DNA of 64,000 bases from Imperialibacter sp. EC-SDR9 (GTDB lineage: Bacteria; Bacteroidota; Bacteroidia; Cytophagales; Cyclobacteriaceae), in NCBI RefSeq assembly GCF_902498805.1, contig NZ_LR701578.1, positions 62,001-126,000 of the forward strand. The letters run 5' to 3'. The notes under the pieces are model-generated. The model saw nothing but the letters and a program-made list of their open reading frames with translations. It had not been told where the DNA came from and did not search any database. Within the stretch, counting starts at the first letter, position 1. The number at the start of each line of letters is the position of its first letter. This document shows, one piece after another, positions 43,771 through 51,818 of this stretch. Position numbers and translations under genes: made by a program.

Positions 43771-44247
43771 ATGGATATTTCGAGCAAAGAGGTAAAGGCT
43801 TTTCTACAAAGCCTCTATGATCATGAGGTGAAATATATGCTCGTTGGCGGAATTGCTACAGTTTACCATGGCTTTGTCAGAACCACTCAGGATCTGGACT
43901 TATGGGTGCAAGAGGTGCCTGAGAACAAACAACGCCTCGTAAATGCGCTGAAAGCCATTGATGTCGCAGGAGCAGAAAACTACTTAACCGTGCCCATGAT
44001 ACCAGGCAGGTCAACAATCAGCATTGGCGATGACAGGTTTGTGGCTGATTTTATGGGCTACACCAAAGCTTTCAAGCCAGAGGATTTTGAGGCATGTTAT
44101 GCCAAAGCAAGAAAAGGGCACTTCGACGAGACGCCGATAACTGTCATCCATATCAACGACCTGATCAAAGAAAAGACACTCTGCGGGCGACCTAAGGACC
44201 TGCTTGATGTGACCGAGTTGGAGATGATAAAGAAGAATAAAGCTTAA
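43771..44247 (+). CDS. Nucleotidyltransferase-fold protein (AbiEii/DUF6036-like)
   Basis: About 158 residues from ATG at 43771: DHEVKYMLVGGIATVYHGFV then RTTQDLDLWV, the GG and DxD motifs of small nucleotidyltransferases, with a third Asp in RFVADFMGY. Such proteins are found in AbiE-type and other toxin-antitoxin or abortive-infection systems, or as solitary genes. The reading frame is open back to ATG 43648, which would add 41 residues outside the fold; I prefer the shorter start but the choice is open. No clear partner gene lies beside it. Confidence 0.72.
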   Translation: MDISSKEVKAFLQSLYDHEVKYMLVGGIATVYHGFVRTTQDLDLWVQEVPENKQRLVNALKAIDVAGAENYLTVPMIPGRSTISIGDDRFVADFMGYTKAFKPEDFEACYAKARKGHFDETPITVIHINDLIKEKTLCGRPKDLLDVTELEMIKKNKA

Positions 44248-44259
44248 GGTGACCCCCTA

Positions 44260-44293
44260 CAGTTATCGTATGTGTCTTCACACATGATAACTG
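44260..44293. repeat. Bulged 14-bp inverted repeat between convergent genes
   Basis: CAGTTATC-GT-ATGTGT pairs with ACACAT-GATAACTG around CTTC, leaving a two-base bulge. It sits between the convergent nucleotidyltransferase and SRPBCC genes and shares the inner GTGTCTTCACAC with the hairpins at 45493, 47554 and 63776. It may serve as a terminator for both strands. Confidence 0.6.
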
Positions 44294-44304
44294 ACTCTTA
44301 CCCG

Positions 44305-44778
44305 CTAATCCAGCACTTCCATCCATTTATCCGACTCCGCATATTCCTTAATGATCAAATTCCGTTGCTCCAAAAGGTTCTGCATATACCTCTTAAGCAC
44401 AATCGAGTCAAATACTTTCCCAAGGATGCCAAGTGGCGAATCATAATCAAAACAGTCCCGCATTTCAGTTTTTCCATCAACATCCCTGAAGTGGTGTTCA
44501 TGACGAAATCTCTTGAAAGCACCCTCCAGCATCTCGTCCACAAAGAAATTCGGTGATTCAAATTCCGTGATCTTTGTTGTCAGCGTTTGCCTGATGCCAA
44601 AGTGCCTCGCCCTCCAGGTCACTGTTTCACCCAAACCAATAAGGCCCGAAGTCACGCCCGCTATCGCTTCCTCGCCCGTTTGACTGGTGGATATTTTATG
44701 CAGGTCTATACTTCTCGAAAGGTCAAAGCATCTTTGAACTGGAGCTCCTATCTCTAACTTTAGCGTTATTGTTGGCAT
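44305..44778 (-). CDS. SRPBCC superfamily (START-like) protein
   Basis: About 157 residues from ATG at 44778 (MPTITLKLEIGAPVQRCFDL). The opening strand, the helix FDLSRSIDLH, the strands ETVTWRARHFGIRQTLTTKI and FKRFRHEHHFRD, and a long C-terminal helix (YMQNLLEQRNLIIKEY) match the helix-grip SRPBCC fold, which binds hydrophobic ligands. Members of this subgroup often carry the label cell division inhibitor-like without proof. It stands alone. The fold is fairly secure, the ligand unknown. Confidence 0.78.
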   Translation of the reverse strand: MPTITLKLEIGAPVQRCFDLSRSIDLHKISTSQTGEEAIAGVTSGLIGLGETVTWRARHFGIRQTLTTKITEFESPNFFVDEMLEGAFKRFRHEHHFRDVDGKTEMRDCFDYDSPLGILGKVFDSIVLKRYMQNLLEQRNLIIKEYAESDKWMEVLD

Positions 44779-44865
44779 TGTCGAAAGTTGAACAATTATT
44801 AGCACACAACGACAGCGGGTAGTCTACCCTAAGCCTCAAGATAGCAGACGCTACTCTGTTTCTAG

Positions 44866-45357
44866 TTATCCTCCACTTTTTAAGAATTTTTCACGATACA
44901 ACTGAATAACTTCATTTTCGATGCCTCCCAAAATAATATCACCTTTGAATTTAAGGTACATGTCAAAGTCCAGCTTGTCAATGTCCTCCTGAAAAAGAAT
45001 TTTTTCGCATTGATTGTCAACGAAGTCTGGTCCTATGAAATAAACTACAAAAAAGCCGTTATAGTCCTCTCTGACTCTAAGAAGGTTGATTTTAAAATCA
45101 TCAAGGATCATGTCTTCATCTGCATAATCTGCCTCGACGCAAAATTCTAACAGTTCAGTAACGTCCAGCGGTGGCCGCCCAAATTCATTGCAAAATGCTT
45201 CGATAGAGCTGGTAATTCTTTGTTTCAACGGGTTCTTGTAATCAAGGTCTTTGATGACTTTGAAATAATTTGGGTTGTCAGATCCAGTCTCGCTCTGCGA
45301 GCAAGAAAAAAAACTGTGAAAACCACATACGAAAATCAGAAGCCAGACCTTTTTCAT
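44866..45357 (-). CDS. Hypothetical lipoprotein
   Basis: About 163 residues from ATG at 45357 (MKKVWLLIFVCGFHSFFSCS; probable lipid Cys19 in FFSCSQ). The mature part is acidic, with FCNEFGRPPLDVTELLEFCV, FFVVYFIGPDFVDNQ and FDMYLKFKGDIILGGIENE. I recognise no family. Reading back to 45420 is open but would place residues ahead of the signal. It lies next to the duplicated methyltransferase fragment. Confidence 0.65.
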   Translation of the reverse strand: MKKVWLLIFVCGFHSFFSCSQSETGSDNPNYFKVIKDLDYKNPLKQRITSSIEAFCNEFGRPPLDVTELLEFCVEADYADEDMILDDFKINLLRVREDYNGFFVVYFIGPDFVDNQCEKILFQEDIDKLDFDMYLKFKGDIILGGIENEVIQLYREKFLKSGG

Positions 45358-45492
45358 TTTGATTATGAAAGGTTTATCGGATAAATATACAAGCAAATTC
45401 AATGCGTAGGCACTCCCCATCTCGCAAGGGTCTCCCCCGGCCGGCAGACTTGTGAGTTTCTTCTATCGGCGTCTCGCCGCTTTACCGTTTCT

Positions 45493-45510
45493 GGGTGTGT
45501 CTTCACACCC
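45493..45510. repeat. GGGTGTG-TCTT-CACACCC hairpin (copy 1)
   Basis: A perfect 7-bp stem with a TCTT loop, between the 3' end of the methyltransferase fragment and the lipoprotein gene start. The same 18 bases occur at 47555-47572 and 63776-63793. Confidence 0.8.
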
Positions 45511-45551
45511 GCCCACAAATCACCGTCCTCGTTTGTGTCTCCACACTCAAC

Positions 45552-46018
45552 TTAATTCACCCGCTCCGCCACCACCAACACTTTCCCACTCCCCACCGTT
45601 ACTCCCATCACAAGACCCTGCTCCCCCTCTTTCTGCTTCAGCCTCTTTTGCAGCTCTGCCGCCTCCAGTGGAAAGTTCTTGCTCATCACATGGGCTTTGG
45701 CAAAAGGCAGCCTTAAGCTCTTCAGCCCTTTCGAAGAAAAGGGCAGTACCTCCAACACCCTGAACGTCCGGCCGGGGAAGTCCTCCACCAGCTTGGCGGA
45801 AGTGTACAAATGCGTATTCACATGCAGCTTACCGAGTCCGTACCGGGCTGCCACTGTTTTAAAGGCTCCAGCCTTAGTAACGGCCACATTGGGGTCATAA
45901 AGGTAGGTCTGTACACCAGCCAACGTCACTTCGGCAGTAGCCTCCTCTTCCGGATCAAACACAAACTGCTACTCCTTCCCCTGCAGCAAATGAACTGCCT
46001 CAATCTGCAACGGCTGCG
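45552..46018 (-). pseudogene. Truncated 3' fragment of the THUMP-like methyltransferase gene
   Basis: The reverse strand encodes the last about 155 residues of the methyltransferase found intact at 47608-48792, for example DPEEEATAEVTLAGVQTYLY and LPFAKAHVMSKNFPLEAAEL. The 5' three-fifths, with the SAM-binding motifs, is missing, and an in-frame TAG (45969-45971) interrupts the homology just upstream of FVFDPEE where the intact copy has Gln (QEQRF). The 137 codons after the stop remain open, about 90 percent identical in protein to the intact gene. It is almost surely non-functional, a relic of duplication or insertion. Confidence 0.87.
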
Positions 46019-46194
46019 TTACCCTCCACTCCCCACAGTCACCCTTCCGAAAAAATTTCCCTCTTCGGTTAGGTAACACCCTATGACCAGAAAGTGGCCG
46101 GCAAAAAACTGCATAAGAAAGTCAAAAAAAGCAGCCTTCTCAAGACAAAAATTATCTTACAATAGCTATTATTGGCCTTTCAATTTGAAATTAC

Positions 46195-47472
46195 ATGAAA
46201 AAGCCGCTGCTATTACTGATTCTATCAATTCTGTCATTTCCACTTTTCAGCCAAAAAAGCTTCACTGATGGATTTATAGTCACTCTGGCGGGAGATACCA
46301 TCAAAGGAAAGATCAACGAGAAGGATTTTTACCTCAACTTCTCTCAGTGCCAGTTCAAGGCCGAAGTAGGAGATAAGGCTGTAAAGTATGAACCTGGTGA
46401 TATTTCAGGTTTTAGCATTGAAGGTCTCAACTTTTTCGTTTCCGAAAGTATCACGGAGGTGGATCCTGACCGGCCTAAGAAATTTATAGAGGTGCTGGTA
46501 GTTGGGCAAACCTCTTTATATATGTACAAAGAGCATTTCATTTTCAAAAAGGACACGCTCTCCTACATAGTGCTTGAGGCAACTCCGATGATACGGGAAC
46601 AGAATGGTGTATATACCAATGCAAAAGCCAACCTTGTGCACTATGGTATTCTCAACTATTTGTTTCAAGATTGTCCAGAAATTAAGCTTTCTCCCTCATC
46701 TACAAATGTCAATCGTGATAAACTCATCGCTCTGACTAAACAATACAACACCTGCCGAGGATCAGACTACGAGGTAGTTTTCAAAAAGAAACCTATTTTC
46801 AGGCTTGCGCCTTCTGTGTACACCGACTTTGGGCAGATGCAGATGAAATTCGATTATTCAGGTAACACCACAGGGGACGAAACCTTGCTAGGCAGTGGCC
46901 CTATAGAAAGTTCGATTCGCCAAACCGGTTTTGCCATCGGTATATTACTTCCGAGAATTAGCGAGAGGTTGATGGTAGAGATAGGGATGAACTTCTCGCA
47001 ATTTGACTATTCGTTTTTGCATAACGTACCATATGTTTTCCCAAATGGAAACATTGCGGAAGCTGTTAATGATGTAGTTATCGACGGAAAAATGACAAAA
47101 ATCCCTCTGGTAATCCACTATGAGCTATTCTCAAAAAGTAAAATCACACCATATATCCGGGCGGGCATGGTTCTTAGATCAATGAAATACGGGGGCGATG
47201 TTAGTCGAAAACGGTACGTACAATATGAAGGCTACTACGATGAAGAATATTACGAGTTTGAGCCGGCAAGCCCTCAGCCTGGTTTTCTGGCTGCTGCTGG
47301 TCTGGAAGGAAAGCTTGGGAGGCATATAGGTATTTTTGCTCAGATGCAAGCGAATGTATTTGGTGACGCTGGCCGGTACGATAATATTGATGACAGCCAG
47401 ATAAAGAGCAATCTCAGTTTTAAAATGAACAGGAAAGACTTTTTGGTAGGCTTTGGTGTCAGGGTTCGTTAG
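46195..47472 (+). CDS. Exported outer-membrane beta-barrel-like protein
   Basis: 425 residues with signal peptide (LLLLILSILSFPLFSQ). Residues about 22-100 look like a small beta domain (DGFIVTLAGDTIKGKINEKD, YEPGDISGFSIEGLNFFVSE) often seen before barrels in Bacteroidota. The C-terminal half has alternating strands: FRLAPSVYTDFGQMQMKFDY, ERLMVEIGMNFSQFDYSFLH, ITPYIRAGMVLRSMKYGGDV, and ends FLVGFGVRVR like PorT-type barrels. Function unknown. It runs opposite to the methyltransferase copies that flank it and appears to have been inserted between them. Confidence 0.78.
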   Translation: MKKPLLLLILSILSFPLFSQKSFTDGFIVTLAGDTIKGKINEKDFYLNFSQCQFKAEVGDKAVKYEPGDISGFSIEGLNFFVSESITEVDPDRPKKFIEVLVVGQTSLYMYKEHFIFKKDTLSYIVLEATPMIREQNGVYTNAKANLVHYGILNYLFQDCPEIKLSPSSTNVNRDKLIALTKQYNTCRGSDYEVVFKKKPIFRLAPSVYTDFGQMQMKFDYSGNTTGDETLLGSGPIESSIRQTGFAIGILLPRISERLMVEIGMNFSQFDYSFLHNVPYVFPNGNIAEAVNDVVIDGKMTKIPLVIHYELFSKSKITPYIRAGMVLRSMKYGGDVSRKRYVQYEGYYDEEYYEFEPASPQPGFLAAAGLEGKLGRHIGIFAQMQANVFGDAGRYDNIDDSQIKSNLSFKMNRKDFLVGFGVRVR

Positions 47473-47477
47473 CCCCT

Positions 47478-48077
47478 CCCATCCCCCAAGGCCCCCAGTC
47501 GAGCAAGCTTGTGAGTTCCTCATTTCGGCCTCTCGCCGCTCAACTGATGTTTTCGGGTGTGTCTTCACACCCGCCCACAAGTCCTCGTGTGTGTCTCCAC
47601 ACTCGACTTAATTCACCCGCTCCGCCACCACCAACACCCTTTCCCCGTTCCCCACCGTTACTCCCATCACAAAACCCTCCTCGCCCTCTTTCAGCTTCAG
47701 GCGCTTTTGTAACTCTGCCGCCTCCAGGGGAAAGTTCTTGCTCATCACATGGGCTTTGGCAAAAGGCAGCTTCAAGCTCTTCAGTCCCTTCGACGAAAAA
47801 GGCAGCACCTCCAGCACCCGAAACGTCCGGCCGGGGAAGTCAGGCTTGAGTGTGTCAGAAGTATACAAATGTGTATTCACATGCAGCTTGCCCAGCCCGT
47901 GCCGGACCGCCACTGTTTTAAAAGCTCCGGCTTTGGTAATGGCCACATTGGGGTCGTAAAGGTAGGCCTGCACACCAGCCAACGTCATTTCGGCAGTCGC
48001 CTCCTCCTCCGGATCAAACACAAACCGCTGCTCCTGCCCATGCAGCAAATGAACCGCCTCAATCTGCAACGGCTGCG
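47478..48077. repeat. Right copy of the roughly 600-bp duplicated block
   Basis: Matches 45415-46018 in direct orientation; see that entry. This copy is continuous with the intact methyltransferase gene. The homology stops at about 48077, where the left copy changes from CAACGGCTGCG to unrelated sequence. Confidence 0.85.
47554..47573. repeat. GGGTGTG-TCTT-CACACCC hairpin (copy 2)
   Basis: Here the stem extends to 8 bp (C-G outer pair). It lies 35 bases beyond the methyltransferase stop and could act as a terminator, though no T-run follows on the minus strand. Confidence 0.8.
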
Positions 48078-48792
48078 CCGCCGCTCCGCACTCAAACAGC
48101 ACCTCCTTGCATTCGTTGTTCACCGCCAGCACCGTCACCTTGCGCACGGCGCCCAGGTCACGAATACCCTGGCGGATGTCTATCATCGGCGAGGCCTTGA
48201 TCAGCACCGTGGCTGCTCGTTTCAACAACTCCGGCAGTAACTGCACCACATCGGGGGTACTGTCGCTAAAGCCCATGGCCCGCTTGTGGCCCGCCCGGCG
48301 GTCGGGGTCGATATATATAAGGTCGAAATGGTCAGTAGTGCCAGCCAGAAAAGCCTCGGCAGTGCTTTGCACCACCTGCAGATGCCCAACGCCCAGCACA
48401 CTAAAATTGTGGCTGGCCAGCGCACACCTTTCGGCGTCGGCCTCCACATACACCCCTTTTTCAAAAGACTGGGAGAAAAAAAACGTGTCCACGCCCGTGC
48501 CCCCGGTCAGGTCGGCGAAGGACTGGCCCGCCCAGCGAGCCGCTTTGAACCGGGCCGTTGTTTCCGACGAGCACTGCTCCAGCGCTACACCATGGGGAAA
48601 AATAATGCCATCACGGCTCAGCCAGGATGGCAATTTGTCTTTGGCCTTTTGTCGGGCCTTCAGTTGTGATGCCAGCAGGGACGCACTTACGCCCCCAGGC
48701 AGGTGCCTTTGCAAAGCAAGCTTCGCCGGACTGTCCGTAGCATGGGCCTTCAAAAAAGCCTGAACGTCCGGTTGGCTCAGCGCTTCAATCAA
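47608..48792 (-). CDS. Class I SAM-dependent methyltransferase with THUMP-like domain
   Basis: 394 residues. The SAM-binding fold is at about 85-230, with FADLTGGTGVDTFFFSQSFE (motif I), YVEADAERCALASHNF and LIYIDPDRR. The C-terminal about 150 residues (FDPEEEATAEMTLAGVQAYL, TFRVLEVLPFSSKGLK) form the THUMP-like domain of this Bacteroidota group. It is presumably an RNA methyltransferase, target unknown. The ATG overlaps the asd stop by four bases, so the two genes are co-transcribed. A diverged partial copy of its 3' part lies at 45552. Confidence 0.85.
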   Translation of the reverse strand: MIEALSQPDVQAFLKAHATDSPAKLALQRHLPGGVSASLLASQLKARQKAKDKLPSWLSRDGIIFPHGVALEQCSSETTARFKAARWAGQSFADLTGGTGVDTFFFSQSFEKGVYVEADAERCALASHNFSVLGVGHLQVVQSTAEAFLAGTTDHFDLIYIDPDRRAGHKRAMGFSDSTPDVVQLLPELLKRAATVLIKASPMIDIRQGIRDLGAVRKVTVLAVNNECKEVLFECGAAAQPLQIEAVHLLHGQEQRFVFDPEEEATAEMTLAGVQAYLYDPNVAITKAGAFKTVAVRHGLGKLHVNTHLYTSDTLKPDFPGRTFRVLEVLPFSSKGLKSLKLPFAKAHVMSKNFPLEAAELQKRLKLKEGEEGFVMGVTVGNGERVLVVAERVN

Positions 48793-49781
48793 AACACCAG
48801 ATTGGCCTCCACCAGGTACTCAGCAATCTGCACCGCATTCGTAGCAGCTCCCTTGCGCAGGTTGTCCGCCACAATCCACATATTGATCGTGTTCGCCTGC
48901 GACTCATCCCTGCGGATCCGGCCTACAAACACCTCGTCTTTGTTATGCGCCCAAATCGGCATCGGGTAAATATTCTTCGATGGCTCATCCTGCAGCACCA
49001 CGCCCGGCGTGTGGCTCATCAGGTCACGCACCTCAGCCAGGTCAAAGTCCTTCACGAACTCCACGTTCACCGCTTCGCTATGGCCGCCTACCGTAGGCAC
49101 CCGCACCGTAGTTGCCGTCACTTTGATGCTGTCATCGCCCATAATCTTGGTGGTTTCCTTCACCATCTTCATCTCCTCTTTGGTGTAGCCATTGTCGAGG
49201 AACACGTCAATGTGAGGCAGCACATTCATATCTATCGGGTGAGGGTATACCTTCGGCTCTGATTTTCCGGCCCTTTCGGCCATCATCTGATCCACGGCCG
49301 CTTTGCCCGTGCCCGTCACCGACTGGTAGGTACTCACCACCACTCTTTTAATGCCATACTTCTTATGCAACGGTGCCAGCACCATCACCATCTGAATAGT
49401 GGAGCAGTTGGGGTTGGCAATAATGCGGTCGTCGATGCGCAGGGTGCTGCCATTGATCTCCGGCACCACCAGCTTTTTGGAGGGGTCCATCCTCCAGGCC
49501 GAGGAGTTGTCGATCACAATGCTGCCCGCCGCCTCAAACTTAGGCGCCCACTCCAGCGACGTGCTGCCACCGGCCGAAAAAATAGCGATATCCGGTTTTA
49601 TGTCCACCGCCGTTTGCATCCCAATCACGCTGTAGTCCTTGCCCTTGTATTTTATTTGGGTGCCCACACTGCGTTCGGACGCTACCAGGTACAACTCATC
49701 AAAGTGGAAGTTCCTTTCTTCCAGCACTTTCAACATCTCGGAGCCCACAAGCCCTGTGGCCCCTACTACCGCTAATTTCAT
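48789..49781 (-). CDS. asd: Aspartate-semialdehyde dehydrogenase
   Basis: 330 residues from ATG at 49781 (MKLAVVGATGLVGSEML, the NADP-binding loop). Catalytic Cys126 in NPNCSTIQ and His234 in VGGHSEAVNVEF are present, with QSVTGTGKAAVDQ between. It reduces aspartyl phosphate to aspartate semialdehyde, feeding lysine/diaminopimelate, threonine and methionine synthesis in the cytoplasm. It is first in a two-gene operon with the THUMP-like methyltransferase and has a good Bacteroidota-type -7 element at 49808-49816. Confidence 0.95.
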   Translation of the reverse strand: MKLAVVGATGLVGSEMLKVLEERNFHFDELYLVASERSVGTQIKYKGKDYSVIGMQTAVDIKPDIAIFSAGGSTSLEWAPKFEAAGSIVIDNSSAWRMDPSKKLVVPEINGSTLRIDDRIIANPNCSTIQMVMVLAPLHKKYGIKRVVVSTYQSVTGTGKAAVDQMMAERAGKSEPKVYPHPIDMNVLPHIDVFLDNGYTKEEMKMVKETTKIMGDDSIKVTATTVRVPTVGGHSEAVNVEFVKDFDLAEVRDLMSHTPGVVLQDEPSKNIYPMPIWAHNKDEVFVGRIRRDESQANTINMWIVADNLRKGAATNAVQIAEYLVEANLVF

Positions 49782-49807
49782 TGTATGTAATTTTTGAATA
49801 CTGAGGT

Positions 49808-49816
49808 GCAAAAGTA
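49808..49816 (-). promoter_or_regulatory. Probable -7 promoter element of asd
   Basis: On the minus strand TACTTTTGC matches the Bacteroidota element TAnnTTTGC and lies 26 bases before the asd ATG. No strong -33 TTG is visible at the usual spacing. Confidence 0.5.
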
Positions 49817-49914
49817 AAAGAAATCATTAAAGCCCAGCGAGTTTGGGCCATGATAATGCGGGAAATATCGGGTGATTTTTTGTGGTTGCTGACGCACCTA
49901 AGCTCCCAGCCCCA

Positions 49915-49945
49915 CGTCATTTCGTAGTGCAACGGAGAAATCCCC
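49915..49945. repeat. 31-bp short dispersed repeat, copy a
   Basis: Begins CGTCATTTCGTAGTG and ends GGAGAAATCCCC. Copy b at 50123-50153 differs at four positions. The pattern GTCATTTCG...GAGAAATC is a frequent intergenic repeat type in Bacteroidota genomes. Confidence 0.7.
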
Positions 49946-49993
49946 CCGCCAACAACATTCCGTTTGAAAGTCACAAAAACCGTTTGGCGGGGG

Positions 49994-50061
49994 TCGGGCT
50001 ATCCGCTGCAAGTCCTCACCGCCAAAGGGGCGATTCCGGGCTTTCCGCTGCTATCCCTCAC
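49994..50061. repeat. Pair of 26-bp imperfect repeats (49994-50019, 50036-50061)
   Basis: TCGGGCTATCCGCTGC at 49994 and CCGGGCTTTCCGCTGC at 50036 begin two related units, each ending in CTCAC. They are direct repeats 42 bases apart, with no coding support. Confidence 0.6.
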
Positions 50062-50122
50062 GCAGAGGAGATGATTGCATTCACCACCAAAGCAGAGGAT
50101 GCGCCACCACCTCCATAACAGT

Positions 50123-50153
50123 CGTCACTTCGCAGTGAAACGGAGAAATCTCC
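50123..50153. repeat. 31-bp short dispersed repeat, copy b
   Basis: Begins CGTCACTTCGCAGTG and ends GGAGAAATCTCC; the partner of 49915-49945 in the same orientation, about 180 bases away from it. Confidence 0.7.
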
Positions 50154-50346
50154 ATGACCTATAGCCGAGCCTATTACACCTCCTGCCATCATCAAGGGGA
50201 TGCCTCCCTCGTTCCTCGGAATCGGCATGACGTTGGTTTGGTGAGGGTGGAGGTGACCAATAGTCTCAATCGGCAGGCTACAGATCACAAAGGGCCACGC
50301 TCGCAACCGCATTTCGACTGGCAGGCCCACTTACCTGGGTTTATAT

Positions 50347-50455
50347 ACCGTACCTACGGCACTCGCAGGACATTCGCATGTGACTCAGAGCTTACCGCTG
50401 TTCCGTCCCTACGGGACTCTTGCTCTGTGTCCCTCCTTCGCTCTGCGGTAAACTT
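50347..50455. repeat. Palindrome-rich dispersed repeat, copy 1
   Basis: Contains CCGTACCTACGGCAC, CCGCTGTTCCGTCCCTACGG and a closing CTCTGCGGTAAACT. Longer relatives are at 50871-51046 and 56375-56545, and a short one starts at 55057. The core TGCCGTA-CC-TACGGCA (complete in copies 2 and 3) is an inverted repeat. This copy lacks the GCCGAAGCCTTTGGC part. Confidence 0.75.
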
Positions 50456-50582
50456 CATTGCTACTGGGGTGCCTCCCAATTCGTTTCAGCAAGCTTGCCA
50501 TAAGCGTGGAGACCAAGGCACAAACCCGCCGGAAGGAATCTAACCGATTTTCAACTTCCGAAGAGCCAGGTACTGGAATATA

Positions 50583-50738
50583 TTAAGGTTTCGGAGCCTT
50601 CAGCTTTGTTTTTTCAAAGTACTCCATCAATTGCTCATAGGTCATCCCTTTAATCTCTTGTGAGATTTTGTCTTTAATCCCCCTGAAGGTCTTTACGGTA
50701 TCAAAGTCCTTTTCTTGGGCCTTAGTCTTCGCTTTCAT
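50583..50738 (-). CDS. Small protein (51 residues), orphan antitoxin-like
   Basis: ATG at 50738 on the reverse strand, 51 codons, stop TAA. The protein is highly charged and helical: MKAKTKAQEKDFDTVKTFRG, then IKDKISQEIKGMTYEQLMEY, ending KLKAPKP. The pattern of a short basic lead, an IKDKISQEIKGM helix and MTYEQLMEYF resembles small antitoxin-like proteins that precede PIN or BrnT-type toxins. No toxin gene is found beside it, so it would be an orphan or a remnant. The coding-like composition amid repeats supports a real gene; the family is only suggested. Confidence 0.6.
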   Translation of the reverse strand: MKAKTKAQEKDFDTVKTFRGIKDKISQEIKGMTYEQLMEYFEKTKLKAPKP

Positions 50739-50870
50739 AACCTACAATTTCTTTGGGTGAATGAATATTTAGGCTCGGTTAGTCAAATCTACTAAAAACG
50801 AGAGAGGTTAGGAAGAGCGACCTTCTGAGCAGGCTTCGAGGGTAGACTCTCGTCTTCATCGGATTTCAAA

Positions 50871-51046
50871 TGCCGTACCTACGGCACTCGCAGAACATTG
50901 GCATGGGTTCCGGGGCTTACCGCTATTCCGTCCCTACGGGACTCACGCTCTGCGCTTCTCCTTGTCCGCCGAAGCCTTTGGCGTAGGTGGCCTTTGTCCG
51001 CCGAAGCCTTTGGCATCGGAGGATTTCCTCTGCGGCAAACTCCATC
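50871..51046. repeat. Palindrome-rich dispersed repeat, copy 2
   Basis: Opens TGCCGTACCTACGGCACTCG, continues with CCGTCCCTACGGGACTC, then two tandem units of GTCCGCCGAAGCCTTTGGC, and ends CTCTGCGGCAAACTCC. It is closest to copy 3 at 56375. The translated ORF here (50898-51083) is a by-product of the repeat. Confidence 0.8.
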
Positions 51047-51123
51047 ACTTATTGCGTGTCCTTCTGTAAGCTCCCCTGAATGAAGGACTTCCCATACATG
51101 AAATTAAGCTTCCTATGCCACCC

Positions 51124-51753
51124 CTAGGTATGCTCCAGGCGAAGTCGGGCCGGGGACAACGTTGCATAGATCAATAAGCCCAAAACAACGAGCATACCGG
51201 CCGCCAGATGAGAAGTCATGTTGCCGGAAGCAACAATGCGGTTCGACTCGTCAATAAGTTTTTGGGCTTCATGAAGCTGGAGCTGAGTTAAACCATTTAA
51301 GCTTGCCAGTATCGAGTCGTAATGTTTGGCCAGCTCCAGGCTCAGTGCGTCCCTTTGTATGGGCGACGCACCGCTAATAAACTGGTTCTCAAACTGCTGA
51401 GATAGCCTGATATAGTCCTTGAGCTTCAACAACTGTACTGATTCATCTGCCGTGAGGTAGGTGGCCTCGTACTTATTCATTAGTTGCTGAATAGTGTCAT
51501 TTGCCAGTATGCTTTGTTCCAGCATACGGTCGTCGTTGCGGTCGATCAGCATCTTTTTTTCAAAAATCTTGTGCGAAAGCTGATACAAGTGAGTTTCTGC
51601 TACCAACCGGTCCATATAAATGGACGACATGGCGGCCTGAACCTCGGAAAGATGCCTCTTATGCACAAATGTGAGTAAAAGCATGACGACCAGCACCCCT
51701 ACCAGGGCAAGACCAACATTGCTTTTTTTACTAAGTATCTTTTGCCACCTCAT
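51124..51753 (-). CDS. Membrane protein with four-helix-bundle (MCP-type) sensor domain
   Basis: 209 residues: membrane segment about 12-29 (VGLALVGVLVVMLLLTFV), a periplasmic helical domain about 30-180 (AAMSSIYMDRLVAETHLYQL, LTADESVQLLKLKDYIRLSQ), and a second membrane segment about 181-198. This is the MCP four-helix-bundle layout, but no HAMP, kinase or signalling domain follows, so it is a stand-alone input-like module. It follows the Gre/Rnk-like gene by 65 bases on the same strand and lies beside a histidine kinase with no membrane domain of its own. Confidence 0.78.
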   Translation of the reverse strand: MRWQKILSKKSNVGLALVGVLVVMLLLTFVHKRHLSEVQAAMSSIYMDRLVAETHLYQLSHKIFEKKMLIDRNDDRMLEQSILANDTIQQLMNKYEATYLTADESVQLLKLKDYIRLSQQFENQFISGASPIQRDALSLELAKHYDSILASLNGLTQLQLHEAQKLIDESNRIVASGNMTSHLAAGMLVVLGLLIYATLSPARLRLEHT

Positions 51754-51818
51754 AACATATTAGTTTAATGGTTTAACTCAAATGGTTTCGATTTTCACCC
51801 ACCCGCCTTTTGAGCTTT

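Larger units (their letters stand above)
45415..46018. repeat. Left copy of a roughly 600-bp duplicated block
   Basis: This stretch matches 47478-48077 over its full length, at about 85-90 percent identity by eye. Both copies hold a GGGTGTG hairpin, a second small TGTCTCCACAC hairpin-like stretch and the 3' part of the methyltransferase gene, in the same orientation. The two copies are direct repeats flanking the barrel gene 46195-47472. Confidence 0.85.
49817..51123. other. Repeat-rich intergenic island
   Basis: This 1.3-kb stretch between asd and the four-helix-bundle gene holds short dispersed repeats (49915, 49994, 50036, 50123, 50347, 50871) and one convincing small gene (50583-50738). 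The other open frames are products of the repeats and lack domain patterns. I see no transposase or RNA gene. Confidence 0.7.

Noticed and set aside
46099-46122. Possible sigma-54 promoter before the barrel gene
   Set aside because: GG and GC elements are present near CGGCAAAAAACTGCAT but are 9 bases apart rather than 10, and the site is about 75 bases from the ATG.
49915-50153. CRISPR-like repeats
   Set aside because: Only two degenerate copies about 180 bases apart, with no regular spacers and no cas genes in the window.
50154-50543. Open frame of 129 codons on the + strand in the repeat island
   Set aside because: It runs through dispersed repeats, its composition is Ser/Arg/His-rich without domain pattern, and similar peptides arise from the other repeat copies.
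50898-51083. 61-codon open frame sharing RRSLWRRW and AEAFG words with one at 56359-56541
   Set aside because: The similarity comes from the DNA repeat read in the same frame; both are short, without start context or a known family.
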